From an uncultured Lachnospiraceae bacterium (lineage in GTDB: Bacteria; Bacillota; Clostridia; Lachnospirales; Lachnospiraceae): 51,434 bases of DNA. The stretch covers positions 1-51,434 of the forward strand of contig CAMOWK010000014.1 of the NCBI GenBank assembly GCA_946628415.1. Direction: 5' to 3'. Numbering within the stretch: the first letter of the stretch is position 1; each line of letters begins with the position of its first letter. Positions 22,794-31,554 of this stretch are shown piece by piece. The notes under the pieces were generated by a model. The model ran no database searches, was not told the origin of the DNA, and saw only the letters and a program-made list of their open reading frames with translations. Made by a program: the position numbers and the translations under genes.

Positions 22794-24762
22794 TGAAAGA
22801 TCCATTGACGCCATCCGCATTCTTTCAGCGGACGCAATTCAGAAAGCAAATTCCGGTCACCCCGGTCTTCCACTCGGTGCAGCTCCTATGGCTTACACCC
22901 TTTGGTCGAAATGCATGAACTTTAACCCGGCTGACCCAAACTGGTTCAATCGCGACCGTTTCATACTTTCCGGCGGACACGGTTCCATGCTTCTTTACTC
23001 ACTTCTTCACCTTTTTGGTTTTGGACTTACTATCGACGACATCAAGAACTTCCGCCAGTTTGGCTCACTCACACCGGGTCATCCGGAATACGGTCATACC
23101 GTAGGCGTTGAAGCAACCACCGGTCCTCTCGGTGCAGGTATGGCTATGGCAGTTGGTATGGCTATGGCTGAAGCTCATCTAAGCAGTGTATTTAATAAAG
23201 AGGGTTATCCCATCGTAGATCACTATACTTACGTGCTCGGCGGTGACGGATGTATGATGGAAGGAACGAGCTATGAGGCATTTTCTCTTGCAGGAACACT
23301 CGGTCTCGGAAAGCTCATCGTTCTTTATGATTCAAATGACATTTCTATAGAAGGCGGTACTAACATCGCATTCCGTGAAAATGTATCGCAGCGTTTCCAG
23401 TCATTTGGTTTCCAGACCATAAGAGTTGAAGACGGAAATGACATAAATGCAATTCAGGTAGCCATCGAAGCAGCTAAGTCTGACAAGACAAGACCTACAC
23501 TTATCGAGATCAAAACCAAGATCGGTGCCGGATGTCCTGCAAAGGAAGGTAAAGCTTCCGCGCACGGTGAACCGCTCGGTGTTGAAAATGTTGCCGCTCT
23601 TCGTGAAAATCTCGGATGGGAAGAGAAAGAAAGCTTCGTCGTTCCGCAGGACATTTATGAAAATTACAGCAATATAGCTAAGAAGAAAGCTGAAGCGGAA
23701 GACGAGTGGAACAAACTCTTCGATGCCTATGCTAAAGAGTTCCCGGAAATGAAAGAGCTTTGGGACAAATACTTTGACAAAGACTCAGCGAAAGTCCTAT
23801 ACGATATGGATGATTTCTGGCATGTATCCGATAAGCCTGAAGCAACAAGAAGTGTTTCCGGTAAGATTCTTAACTATGCTGCAAATATACTTCCAAACTT
23901 CTTCGGTGGTGCTGCAGACCTTGCTCCTTCAACCAAAACCTATATGAACGGCAAGGGAGACTTTTCGGCTGAAGACAGATCCGGTTCAAATATTCACTTC
24001 GGTGTAAGAGAACTTGCAATGGCAGCTATCGGTAACGGAATTGCTCTTCACGGCGGTCTCCGTCCATTTGTTTCCACATTCTTCGTATTCAGTGATTACT
24101 TAAAACAGATGGCAAGACTTTCAGCACTTATGAAACTTCCGCTTACCTATGTACTTACTCATGACAGCATCGGCGTTGGCGAAGATGGTCCGACCCATGA
24201 GCCGATCGAACAGCTTGCAACCTTCAGGGCACTTCCAAACTTCTATGCATGGAGACCTGCTGATTCTGTTGAAACAGCTGCCGCATGGTACTTTGCTCTA
24301 AACAGCAAGGATGCACCTTCTGCTCTTGTTCTTTCAAGACAGAATCTTCCACAGCTGGAAGGCTCATCTTTAGATGCACTTAAGGGAGCTTATATACTTG
24401 AGGATTCCGACAAGGATACACCGGATGGAATAATCCTTGCATCAGGTTCTGAAGTTTCACTTGCGGTTGAAGCAAGAGCCGCTCTTCTAAATGAAGGAAT
24501 CGACGTAAGAGTAGTCAGTGTTCCATGTATGGATCTTTTCGAAGACCAGCCTGATGAGTATAAAGAGTCCGTCCTTCCTAAGAATGTAACAAAGAGAGTT
24601 TCTGTTGAAGCACTTTCAACATTCGGATGGGACAGATATGTAGGCTTCGGCGGAAAGACTATCGGCATGACAAGCTTTGGAGCATCAGCTCCTGCCAGAG
24701 AGCTCTTCCCTTACTTTGGAATCACAACCGAAAATGTTATAAATACATTTAAATCTCTTTAA
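22780..24762 (+). CDS. tkt: Transketolase
   Basis: Transfers two-carbon ketol units between sugar phosphates using thiamine diphosphate in the non-oxidative pentose phosphate pathway. The full-length 660-residue protein has SGHPGLPLGAAPMAYTLW near residue 25 and the thiamine-diphosphate motif GGDGCMMEG...EAFSLAG, with the Asn of YDSNDISIEG. Its central domain has FGVRELAMAAIGNGIALHGG, followed by THDSIGVGEDGPTHEPIEQLA. The ATG at 22780 follows GGAGAGGAGG closely and matches the family start; the upstream frame to 22762 is not needed. It overlaps the DUF1858 gene by 14 bases, suggesting coupled translation. A strong terminator follows. Confidence 0.97.
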   Translation: MKSIDERSIDAIRILSADAIQKANSGHPGLPLGAAPMAYTLWSKCMNFNPADPNWFNRDRFILSGGHGSMLLYSLLHLFGFGLTIDDIKNFRQFGSLTPGHPEYGHTVGVEATTGPLGAGMAMAVGMAMAEAHLSSVFNKEGYPIVDHYTYVLGGDGCMMEGTSYEAFSLAGTLGLGKLIVLYDSNDISIEGGTNIAFRENVSQRFQSFGFQTIRVEDGNDINAIQVAIEAAKSDKTRPTLIEIKTKIGAGCPAKEGKASAHGEPLGVENVAALRENLGWEEKESFVVPQDIYENYSNIAKKKAEAEDEWNKLFDAYAKEFPEMKELWDKYFDKDSAKVLYDMDDFWHVSDKPEATRSVSGKILNYAANILPNFFGGAADLAPSTKTYMNGKGDFSAEDRSGSNIHFGVRELAMAAIGNGIALHGGLRPFVSTFFVFSDYLKQMARLSALMKLPLTYVLTHDSIGVGEDGPTHEPIEQLATFRALPNFYAWRPADSVETAAAWYFALNSKDAPSALVLSRQNLPQLEGSSLDALKGAYILEDSDKDTPDGIILASGSEVSLAVEARAALLNEGIDVRVVSVPCMDLFEDQPDEYKESVLPKNVTKRVSVEALSTFGWDRYVGFGGKTIGMTSFGASAPARELFPYFGITTENVINTFKSL

Positions 24763-24767
24763 TAAAC

Positions 24768-24800
24768 TAAAAAAGCGCCCCGCTTGGGGCGTTTTTTTAT
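24768..24800 (+). terminator. Terminator of tkt
   Basis: A perfect GC-rich stem (AAAAAAGCGCCCC / GGGGCGTTTTTTT) with a GCTT loop and a 7-base T-run. The A-rich opposite side also allows it to serve the convergent mecA gene. Confidence 0.95.
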
Positions 24801-24813
24801 GGGATAAATATTC

Positions 24814-25626
24814 TTACAGTGTAGATAAAATCTGAAGTGCATTATCCTTACGTATAGTTTTAAAATGTTCTGCAAAAAAATCCTTTGTCGCATACATGAA
24901 TCTGCATGGAGCCGCAAATTCACTTAGTACACTGCAGGTCTTTACGAAATCCTGTTTGCGATCAAAGTCACATTCAACGAAAAGATATAACTTTCCGTCA
25001 TTTTCATTCTTATAAAGCGAATTTGTGCTGTGGTAAATCGTCCTGACAAGTCTTGCCGCAGAGATTACATCCCTCATGTTCTTAAAGGCAAATACCGCTT
25101 TTCTTTCATCCTTATCATTAGTCGCCGGATTAACAGGGCTCACTTTCACATCCGCAGCATTATTCTCAAGATTCTTACGAAGCTCCTGAATAAAGCTGTT
25201 TAGATTATTCGCCCTCTCAAGCGTTTCGTCTTCTTTGCTTTCTTCATCTTCTGAAAGCACATTCTGAAGAATTCCGGTATTTGATATATCTTTATCCTCT
25301 TCACTTATCCCTTCATCATATTCCTGTTCCGATCTGCCATCCCCCGCAAATCTGGAGAATTTCGAATCAAGTTCCTCAGGATTCTCAACCTTAGTGATAT
25401 TAAGGATAAGATTGCCGGATCTGTCCGGAATCGCTTCGATCATGATAGGAGTAGAGTCAACCTCAAAGCCCACTTCCTCCTCAGCCATATGCATGAGTTC
25501 AGCAAAAAGCTCTCTTGCCTTCTCCGAACCATAGGCAAGCTCCGAAATCATGATCTGCTTTTCTTCGAGATCACTTTTATTCAGTGTGCACCTTATTTTG
25601 TTTTCACTAACTCTTTCTATCTTCAA
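24814..25626 (-). CDS. mecA: MecA-type adaptor protein for ClpC
   Basis: Adaptor that recruits substrates to the ClpCP protease. The N-terminal domain (about 1-90) begins KIERVSENKIRCTLNKSDLEE and includes MHMAEEEVGFEVDSTPIMIEA. An acidic linker follows (about 95-150), then a C-terminal domain (about 165-270) with VFAFKNMRDVISAARLV and LYLFVECD, all in MecA order. No ATG is available. A GTG at 25635 is only two bases from the GAGG motif, whereas the TTG at 25626 is about 10 bases from AGAGGA and gives the family start M-K-I-E-R, so I chose TTG (270 residues). It is monocistronic and convergent with tkt. Confidence 0.88.
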   Translation of the reverse strand: MKIERVSENKIRCTLNKSDLEEKQIMISELAYGSEKARELFAELMHMAEEEVGFEVDSTPIMIEAIPDRSGNLILNITKVENPEELDSKFSRFAGDGRSEQEYDEGISEEDKDISNTGILQNVLSEDEESKEDETLERANNLNSFIQELRKNLENNAADVKVSPVNPATNDKDERKAVFAFKNMRDVISAARLVRTIYHSTNSLYKNENDGKLYLFVECDFDRKQDFVKTCSVLSEFAAPCRFMYATKDFFAEHFKTIRKDNALQILSTL

Positions 25627-25811
25627 TATGATCACATCCTCTTAAATGATCAAAGCATTAATCTTATTAAGCATCCTTCCGTTTCCTAAGGAATCGGATT
25701 ACAGATAGTTTATCATATTTTCCTTTTATGTAAAGAGAAATTTATGTGTTTTTTTTGCTACAATTCCTGTCATATATTTGCATTTAGATTAAAAATGTAA
25801 TACCATTCAAC

Positions 25812-25919
25812 CTAACATCCCAAATTTATACACACGTCCGATTCCGGCACTTCTTTTATATAAGCGGTGTCAGGTTTTAACACGTGTGAAAACGGCAGAG
25901 CAGGAAATATAAAATACAT
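25812..25919 (-). CDS. Possible 35-residue peptide in the mecA-ferredoxin gap
   Basis: The 449-base gap 25636-26084 holds the ferredoxin terminator and this short frame. It starts at ATG 25919, with GGTGG 7 bases upstream, and reads MYFIFPALPFSHVLK followed by PDTAYIKEVPESDVCINLGC. I recognise no family. It may be chance; the ribosome binding site is the only support. Confidence 0.25.
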   Translation of the reverse strand: MYFIFPALPFSHVLKPDTAYIKEVPESDVCINLGC

Positions 25920-26027
25920 CACAATACCACCTTTAAGTCTCGCCGTATCATATATAGAAGGGATGTGATAGAACCGAAATACACTTTGTAAATATTTATT
26001 CGAAGTCTAAAAATAACATATGATACC

Positions 26028-26070
26028 AAAAAAAGAGACCCTTCGTGAAATCACGAAAGGTCTCTTAGCT
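26028..26070 (-). terminator. Terminator of the ferredoxin gene
   Basis: A long stem (AAGAGACC, bulge, TTCGTGA / TCACGAA, bulge, GGTCTCTT) with a T7 run on the minus-strand exit, 15 bases after the ferredoxin stop. Confidence 0.93.
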
Positions 26071-26084
26071 TTTCTAAATAATGA

Positions 26085-26258
26085 TTACTCTTCAGAAATG
26101 CAGCTTACAGGGCAGCCTGCAGCACAAGCGCCACAGCTGATGCAGCTGTCCGGATTGATAACAAATGTACCACCATTATCTGAAATAGCTCCAACCGGAC
26201 AAGTTCCTGCGCATGAGCCACAACCGATGCATGAACCTTCATCTATAACGTATGCCAT
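26085..26258 (-). CDS. 2[4Fe-4S] ferredoxin
   Basis: A 57-residue clostridial ferredoxin with two CxxCxxCxxxCP motifs: CIGCGSCAGTCP at 10-21 and CISCGACAAGCP at 39-50. It is a low-potential electron carrier in the cytoplasm, probably serving ferredoxin-dependent oxidoreductases and hydrogenase elsewhere in the genome. An AGGAGG precedes the ATG at 26258. It is a single-gene unit with its own terminator. It lies upstream of mecA and downstream of rsmI on the same strand. Confidence 0.97.
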   Translation of the reverse strand: MAYVIDEGSCIGCGSCAGTCPVGAISDNGGTFVINPDSCISCGACAAGCPVSCISEE

Positions 26259-26440
26259 ATTATTTATCCTCCTTAAAAATGTAATTGATAATAAATCTCA
26301 CTTAAACAATTCTACTATATTTGATATTTTTTATCAATAACTATTTACAAATCTTGATACTTACTATAATTAAATACAGGCCTTCTTACTTACTTTTACT
26401 ATTTACAAACCATGTTACTTACAATTATCATTTCCACACA

Positions 26441-27286
26441 TTAAATCGTGGTTGCTACTTTGTAAATGTCACGCTTAGGAACTCCCCTGTCCTCGGAAAC
26501 CTTCTTTATCGCCGCCTTCTTATCGAGTCCTTCATCCATATACATCATGATATGATCCTCGATGGACATATTTTCCCATGCAGCAGCCTTTTCGGATTCT
26601 ACCTCTTCCTTCGGCTTTCCGGCTATAACAAGAACATATTCACCTCTGGGCTCCTCGGTTTCATAATTTTTTATCGCATCTTCAATGGTTGTCTTTATAA
26701 ATCTCTCATGTTTTTTGGTGAGTTCCTTTGCGATCGTTATACTCCTGCCTGCGCCAAGGCACTTTTCCAGTTCGGAAAGCGTCTTTCTTAAATGATGCGG
26801 TGCCTCATAGATTATTATTGTTCGCGTCTCGCCACTAAGACCGTTTAATACATTTTGCCTTTCCTTTTTATCCGAAGGAAGAAATGCCTCGAATACAAAT
26901 CTCCTTGTACTCTGTCCCGATGCTATAAGCGCATTCACAGCAGCAACCGCCCCCGGAACAGGAACAACAGGTATCCCCTCTTCCAGACACCTCTTCGCCA
27001 TTACTTCTCCCGGATCGGAAATACCCGGTGTTCCGGCATCCGTTATAAGCGCGATATTTTCACCATCCCTAAGCTTAGAGAGAAGTGTCTCCGCTTTGTC
27101 GTATTTATTAAATTCATGATAACTCGTCATAGGCGTGTGGATATCAAAGTGATTAAGAAGCTTTATACTGTTCCTTGTATCTTCCGCAGCTATAAGATCC
27201 GCCTCTTTAAGGATACGGATTGCTCTCATCGTGATATCTTCAAGATTTCCTATGGGAGTCGCAACTAAGTAAAGTGTTCCTGACAT
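26441..27286 (-). CDS. rsmI: 16S rRNA (cytidine-1402 2'-O)-methyltransferase
   Basis: Methylates the ribose of C1402 in the decoding centre of 16S rRNA with SAM. The 281-residue protein starts MSGTLYLVATPIGNLEDIT and carries AADLIAAEDTRNS-like and ALITDAGTPGISDPG motifs, VVPVPGAVAAVNALIASG, and FEAFLP, all RsmI hallmarks. AGGA lies 8 bases before the ATG at 27286; the longer frame to 27316 has no ribosome binding site. It is the last gene of the conserved Firmicute cluster that includes trmN6, ricT, holB and tmk. Confidence 0.95.
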   Translation of the reverse strand: MSGTLYLVATPIGNLEDITMRAIRILKEADLIAAEDTRNSIKLLNHFDIHTPMTSYHEFNKYDKAETLLSKLRDGENIALITDAGTPGISDPGEVMAKRCLEEGIPVVPVPGAVAAVNALIASGQSTRRFVFEAFLPSDKKERQNVLNGLSGETRTIIIYEAPHHLRKTLSELEKCLGAGRSITIAKELTKKHERFIKTTIEDAIKNYETEEPRGEYVLVIAGKPKEEVESEKAAAWENMSIEDHIMMYMDEGLDKKAAIKKVSEDRGVPKRDIYKVATTI

Positions 27287-27450
27287 TTTTTTCATCCTGA
27301 TATTATGACACGTCAATCAGCGATCTGCTTCATCACGGACTCTGCCCTCACACGGCATTGGCCGTTCGTGCCTGAGCTTTCGCAATTGACTTTGCTAATT
27401 GACGGAGCATCTGATCACCAATTCTCTCAGCTCCCACATATTGTTATAGT
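27287..27450. other. Structured spacer between trmN6 and rsmI
   Basis: This 164-base spacer sits inside an otherwise tightly packed cluster. It contains ACGGC-ATTG-GCCGT (near 27352-27366) and several GTCAATT/GTCAATC repeats. There is no coding frame with a ribosome binding site and no clear terminator T-run. Confidence 0.4.
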
Positions 27451-28188
27451 TCACAGTTTCCCATATATACGCAGCACTTCATCAGTGTAGCTTCCGTCAT
27501 CATTATACATGATAAGAACAGGGTCTACCTTGAGAAATGCTCCACCCTCTTTTATGCCTTCGATAAGAACCATGGCAGGCTCAGTACCTCTCTTCGGCTG
27601 AACCATGCGGAGTCTTTTAGGCTCTATACGATACTTCTTCATAAGGGCTATTATTTCGGGAAGACGGAACGGCTTATGCACCATCGCAAACCCTCCCTTT
27701 TGCTTTAAGAGATACGATGCTGCACTTATCACATCCTCCAGATTTAAATGTATTTCATGCCGCGCTACATTTACGGCATCTTCATCATTCAGAAGTCCCG
27801 AATCTGCTTTTATATAGGGAGGATTCGCAGTCACATAATTAAAGCTCTCATGAGGATACATTTCCTTTACACTTTTTATATCCGCTTCAATTATCATAAG
27901 TCTGTCGGAAATGTTATTATACTCTGCACTCCTTTTTGCCATTTCCGCCATATATGGATTAATCTCCAGTGCCTCATAGCTTTTTCCTTTTTCCTTTGCT
28001 ATCATGAGTGTTGGGATTATTCCTGTACCTGTGCAGAAATCCATTACTCTGTCATTTTTTTTCGGACTTGCAAAATCAGAAAGAAGCACTGCATCTGAAC
28101 CAAAGCAGAAATATAAAGGGTTCTGTATAATACGGAACCCTTTTATCTCAAGATCGTCTAATCTTTCATTTTCCTTTAATGTAACCAT
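27451..28188 (-). CDS. trmN6: tRNA1(Val) adenine-37 N6-methyltransferase family protein
   Basis: A 245-residue SAM-dependent methyltransferase. Motif I is MDFCTGTGIIPTLM, followed by the acidic EALEINPYMAEMAKRS, and the catalytic N6-adenine motif is NPPYIKAD near residue 125. N-terminal GFRIIQNPLYFCFGSDAVLLSDFA is typical of YabB/TrmN6 proteins. AGGT lies just before the ATG. It is 19 bases downstream of ricT, as in the B. subtilis yaaT-yabA-yabB-yabC-yraL order, here without yabA. Confidence 0.88.
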   Translation of the reverse strand: MVTLKENERLDDLEIKGFRIIQNPLYFCFGSDAVLLSDFASPKKNDRVMDFCTGTGIIPTLMIAKEKGKSYEALEINPYMAEMAKRSAEYNNISDRLMIIEADIKSVKEMYPHESFNYVTANPPYIKADSGLLNDEDAVNVARHEIHLNLEDVISAASYLLKQKGGFAMVHKPFRLPEIIALMKKYRIEPKRLRMVQPKRGTEPAMVLIEGIKEGGAFLKVDPVLIMYNDDGSYTDEVLRIYGKL

Positions 28189-28207
28189 ATATACCTATCG
28201 CTATCCT

Positions 28208-29128
28208 TTAGTCCAGAGCTGATTTCCCTTCCGAACGTTCAAGAGCCTCAAGCTTGGAAAGCTCTCTGTCCACATCTGTATTCTTATTCTTTTTATTGTC
28301 ATTTCTCTTTCTCTTAGGTCGATGTTTAAGCTCCTCGGCTGAGTATTCCACAAGTTCACGATTGCCTTCCGAATCATCCACAAGAAGCTTGATCCTCTGT
28401 CTAAGGACATTTACAGATGAAACCTCTCCTGTCACACCATCAATGGTAGTAACCGTATCACCGACATTTGGCAGCCTGCTGTTAAGATACTCATATGTAT
28501 CCTGCTCATTTTTAAGGCAGCACATGAGTCTGCCGCACACGCCGGAAATCTTGGTAGGGTTGAGCGAAAGATTCTGCTCCTTTGCCATCTTGATAGAAAC
28601 CGGCACAAAATCCGAAAGGTAGGAGTGACAGCAGAGCTCCCTGCCGCAGATGCCTATTCCTCCCTGAAGCTTTGTCTCGTCCCTTACACCTATCTGGCGG
28701 AGCTCAATTCTTGTCCTGAACATGCCTGCAAGGTCTTTTACGAGTTCACGGAAGTCGATTCTGCCGTCTGCCGTAAAATAGAAAAGCACTTTGCTTCTGT
28801 CAAATGTATATTCAGCCTCAACCAGCTTCATAAGAAGTCCGTGCTGATTGATCTTTTCAACACACGCCTCGTAAGCCTTTTTGTTCTTTTCTTTATTCTC
28901 TTCATACCTCTTTATATCATCTTCCGTAGCCTTTCTCTGTATCGGCTTTAGAGATGCGAGGATCTTTTCATCATCTATATATCTGTTACTTAGTACAACT
29001 GTCGCGAACTCGACTCCTCTTACGGTCTCAACTATAACATTGTCCCCGACATTTACCACCTGGTCAAGGGGGTTAAAAAAGTAAATCTTGCCGTTTTCTC
29101 TGAAACGGACGCCTATAACCTTCTTCAT
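28208..29128 (-). CDS. ricT: RicT/YaaT, PSP1-domain iron-sulfur complex subunit
   Basis: A 306-residue PSP1-domain protein. In B. subtilis RicT forms the RicA-RicF-RicT iron-sulfur complex that supports RNase Y-dependent mRNA processing and sporulation. The cysteines expected for the cluster are visible in CGRELCCHSYLSDF and SGVCGRLMCCLKNE, within the PSP1 domain at about 60-235. The C-terminal 40 residues are Lys/Arg-rich (HRPKRKRNDNKKNKN). Its ATG abuts the holB stop codon directly, so the two are translated from one mRNA. Confidence 0.93.
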   Translation of the reverse strand: MKKVIGVRFRENGKIYFFNPLDQVVNVGDNVIVETVRGVEFATVVLSNRYIDDEKILASLKPIQRKATEDDIKRYEENKEKNKKAYEACVEKINQHGLLMKLVEAEYTFDRSKVLFYFTADGRIDFRELVKDLAGMFRTRIELRQIGVRDETKLQGGIGICGRELCCHSYLSDFVPVSIKMAKEQNLSLNPTKISGVCGRLMCCLKNEQDTYEYLNSRLPNVGDTVTTIDGVTGEVSSVNVLRQRIKLLVDDSEGNRELVEYSAEELKHRPKRKRNDNKKNKNTDVDRELSKLEALERSEGKSALD

Positions 29129-30115
29129 TTATTTCTCCCTCAGTGTCATGATAAGAAGTTTCATGACATCTTCCATCTTTGCATTTGCATTAATTCTTAT
29201 CTTCGCGTCCTCGATGGCTCTCTTCTTGTCTTCAAGCTCGTTAAATGACAGATAATGCGACTGATTCCTTATATCGGAATAATTCTCTTTAAATATAATT
29301 TTATCGGGATTACCTGTTACCTTTAAAACAAGTATATCTCTGTACCATACAAGCATAAGATCAAGATATTCGGAGATTGTCAGCTTATAGCGGTCACAGT
29401 CCATAATCGCTTCTTCTATATCTTCCATGCTCATATCAAATATTCCTGTTTCAAGGCGGATTACCGAACGAATAAGCATCTGATACTCTTCATTGGTTGC
29501 AAGCTTTATAGCTTTGCCAAGATTTCCCGCAGCATAACCCACACAGGTTTCTGCCATATGAGCATCTATACCCAGATTGTTCATAAGATAAAACTTGATA
29601 TCCTCATCCTTAACCGGCTTAAGATTAAGAAGCATACATCTGGAAATGATGGTAGGAAGGAATTTTTCTGCCGTCGTAGCAAGAAGAATTATCACTACAT
29701 ACTGAGGCGGTTCCTCTATAGTTTTAAGGAGCGCATTCTGAGCCTCGGCATTCATAAGCTGAGCATCTTCGATAATATAAATCTTATACTTACCGGAGTA
29801 TGGCTTAATTGATACTGTATTAACAACCTGCTCTCTTATCTCATCTACAGTAAGAACCTTTGCCTTCTCATGCTTTACAACTATAATGTCAGGATGATTG
29901 CCCGACTCAACCTGAAGGCAGGATTTACAGGTGTTACAGGGATCGATACCATGTTCCTCGCACTGAAGTGTCTTTGCAAATGACTTGGCAAGACTTTTTT
30001 TCCCGCTGGCTTCTTCACCGCAGATGATATAAGCATGTCCAACCCTGTCCATCTCGATGCTGGCTTTAAAATGTTTAATTATATCCTCATGTCCTACAAT
30101 ATTCGTAAAGTCCAT
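29129..30115 (-). CDS. holB: DNA polymerase III delta-prime subunit
   Basis: A clamp-loader subunit of 328 residues. Walker A is ICGEEASGKKSLA near residue 36 (degenerate relative to GxxGxGK, usual for delta-prime). The zinc module is CEEHGIDPCNTCKSC, and ALLKTIEEPP and ISRCMLLNLKPV follow. AGGAGG lies 9 bases before the ATG at 30115; the longer frame to 30151 starts inside the intergenic region. It is preceded by tmk (69-base gap) as in most Firmicutes. Confidence 0.94.
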   Translation of the reverse strand: MDFTNIVGHEDIIKHFKASIEMDRVGHAYIICGEEASGKKSLAKSFAKTLQCEEHGIDPCNTCKSCLQVESGNHPDIIVVKHEKAKVLTVDEIREQVVNTVSIKPYSGKYKIYIIEDAQLMNAEAQNALLKTIEEPPQYVVIILLATTAEKFLPTIISRCMLLNLKPVKDEDIKFYLMNNLGIDAHMAETCVGYAAGNLGKAIKLATNEEYQMLIRSVIRLETGIFDMSMEDIEEAIMDCDRYKLTISEYLDLMLVWYRDILVLKVTGNPDKIIFKENYSDIRNQSHYLSFNELEDKKRAIEDAKIRINANAKMEDVMKLLIMTLREK

Positions 30116-30184
30116 GCAAATATCCTCCTTTCTGAAGCAGGTGTACGGCAAATTGCCGGATATCCCCGCTGACCGGGATCACAC

Positions 30185-30808
30185 TTAACGGTTGATCACC
30201 CCGATAGTAGTACTCTTTATAATATCATATATTTCTTCTATTGGCAAAGTAGCATCTATAACTTTTATCCTGTCTGCAGAGAGTTTCGCAAGTTCTCTGT
30301 AGCCTTCAGCTACCTTTTTATGAAAATCCAGACTTTCCTGTTCCATACGATCAAGTTCTTTCTGGTCTTTCTTCCTCTTAATTCCCTCTTCGGCAGGAAT
30401 ATCAAGGAGAAATGTAACGTCAGGCATATACTTCCCTATCGCATAATTATTCACCTGATATACATTTTCTATACCAAGCCCTCTTGCAATCCCCTGATAT
30501 ACAACCGAAGAATCAACAAATCTGTCACTTATTACCGCTTTACCCGCTTCAAGTGCCGGTCCTATAACTTCTGCAACAAGCTGTGCTCTTGCCGAAGCAT
30601 AAAGCAGCATCTCCGTTATCGGATTCATTTCCGTAAAATCCTTATTAAGTATTACTTCTCTTATCGCTTCGCTTATCACAGTACCGCCCGGTTCTCTTGT
30701 TATAATAACTTCGTAGCCACTATCCTTAAGATAATCCGAAAGCATCTTTATCTGTGTTGATTTACCTGAGCCATCCGGCCCTTCCATGCTTATGAATACG
30801 CCCTTCAT
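30185..30808 (-). CDS. tmk: Thymidylate kinase
   Basis: Phosphorylates dTMP to dTDP. It is 207 residues, the usual length, with P-loop EGPDGSGKSTQI at 9-20, the dTMP-binding TREPGGTVISEAIRE, and the DRFVDSSVVYQGIARGLG motif near residue 92. GGGGGA precedes the ATG. It lies between the GntR gene (9-base gap) and holB. Confidence 0.97.
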   Translation of the reverse strand: MKGVFISMEGPDGSGKSTQIKMLSDYLKDSGYEVIITREPGGTVISEAIREVILNKDFTEMNPITEMLLYASARAQLVAEVIGPALEAGKAVISDRFVDSSVVYQGIARGLGIENVYQVNNYAIGKYMPDVTFLLDIPAEEGIKRKKDQKELDRMEQESLDFHKKVAEGYRELAKLSADRIKVIDATLPIEEIYDIIKSTTIGVINR

Positions 30809-30817
30809 TTGTTCCCC

Positions 30818-31489
30818 CTAACTCTCGCTTTCACGGAGACTTTTTATAACTGTTTCTTCCTGATTCTGTATATGGAGCCTCATAACTTCCTCTGCCTTCT
30901 CTCTGTCGCCGGAAAGTATGGCTCTGGTAATCTCATCATGCTCTTTTATGAGCTTATCATGATAACTGAAGTTCTTTACATACTCATATCTGTATCTGTA
31001 GACCTGCTCACGAAGATTCATGGATGTTGTTATAAGCTTCTTGTTGCCGGATGCCCTGAATATCACATCATGAAATTCTTCGTCTTTATCAACTATGGCA
31101 GGAACAAGTTTTGAGTTGATTGCTTCCTTGAACTCAACCCCGACAGCTATAAGTTCCTTCTTGCCGGCGTCGTCTATCCTTTCACATGCAAGTCCGACCG
31201 AAAGAACCTCCAGCGCACGGCGAAGCTCAAGAGCATCCCTCAGATCCTCGATAGTGATATCAGCTACTTCAGCGCCCTTTCTGGGAATCATAATCACGAG
31301 TCCCTCAAGCTCCAGCATACGGATTGCCTCTCTTACCGGAGTACGGCTTACGCCGAGCATGCTCGCGATCTTTTCCTCCATAAGCCGTTCCCCCGGCTGG
31401 AATTTTCCTTTTATTATAGCCTTCCGAAGAGTCTTAAATACAACATCTCTAAGCGGAAGATATTCATTTGCATCAAGTTCAAGCTTCAT
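30818..31489 (-). CDS. GntR-family regulator with FCD ligand domain
   Basis: A 223-residue FadR-subfamily transcription factor. The winged helix-turn-helix (about 10-75) contains KFQPGERLMEEKIASMLGVSRTPVREAIRMLELEGLV. The FCD domain (about 85-215) has metal-ligand candidates in EFHDVIF, KEHDEITRAI and MRLHIQNQ. The ligand is unknown; organic acids are common for the family. TTGTATACAA palindromes, a known GntR-type operator core, occur at 35593 before the operon containing this gene and at 22303/22357 at the pfl promoter. Whether this protein binds them is inference. Confidence 0.92.
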   Translation of the reverse strand: MKLELDANEYLPLRDVVFKTLRKAIIKGKFQPGERLMEEKIASMLGVSRTPVREAIRMLELEGLVIMIPRKGAEVADITIEDLRDALELRRALEVLSVGLACERIDDAGKKELIAVGVEFKEAINSKLVPAIVDKDEEFHDVIFRASGNKKLITTSMNLREQVYRYRYEYVKNFSYHDKLIKEHDEITRAILSGDREKAEEVMRLHIQNQEETVIKSLRESES

Positions 31490-31554
31490 ATAAGTCCCTC
31501 ACATTTTATGTATTTAGTTAGTTCCAGCGCGCACAAGGCTGCCATACCGGCATC

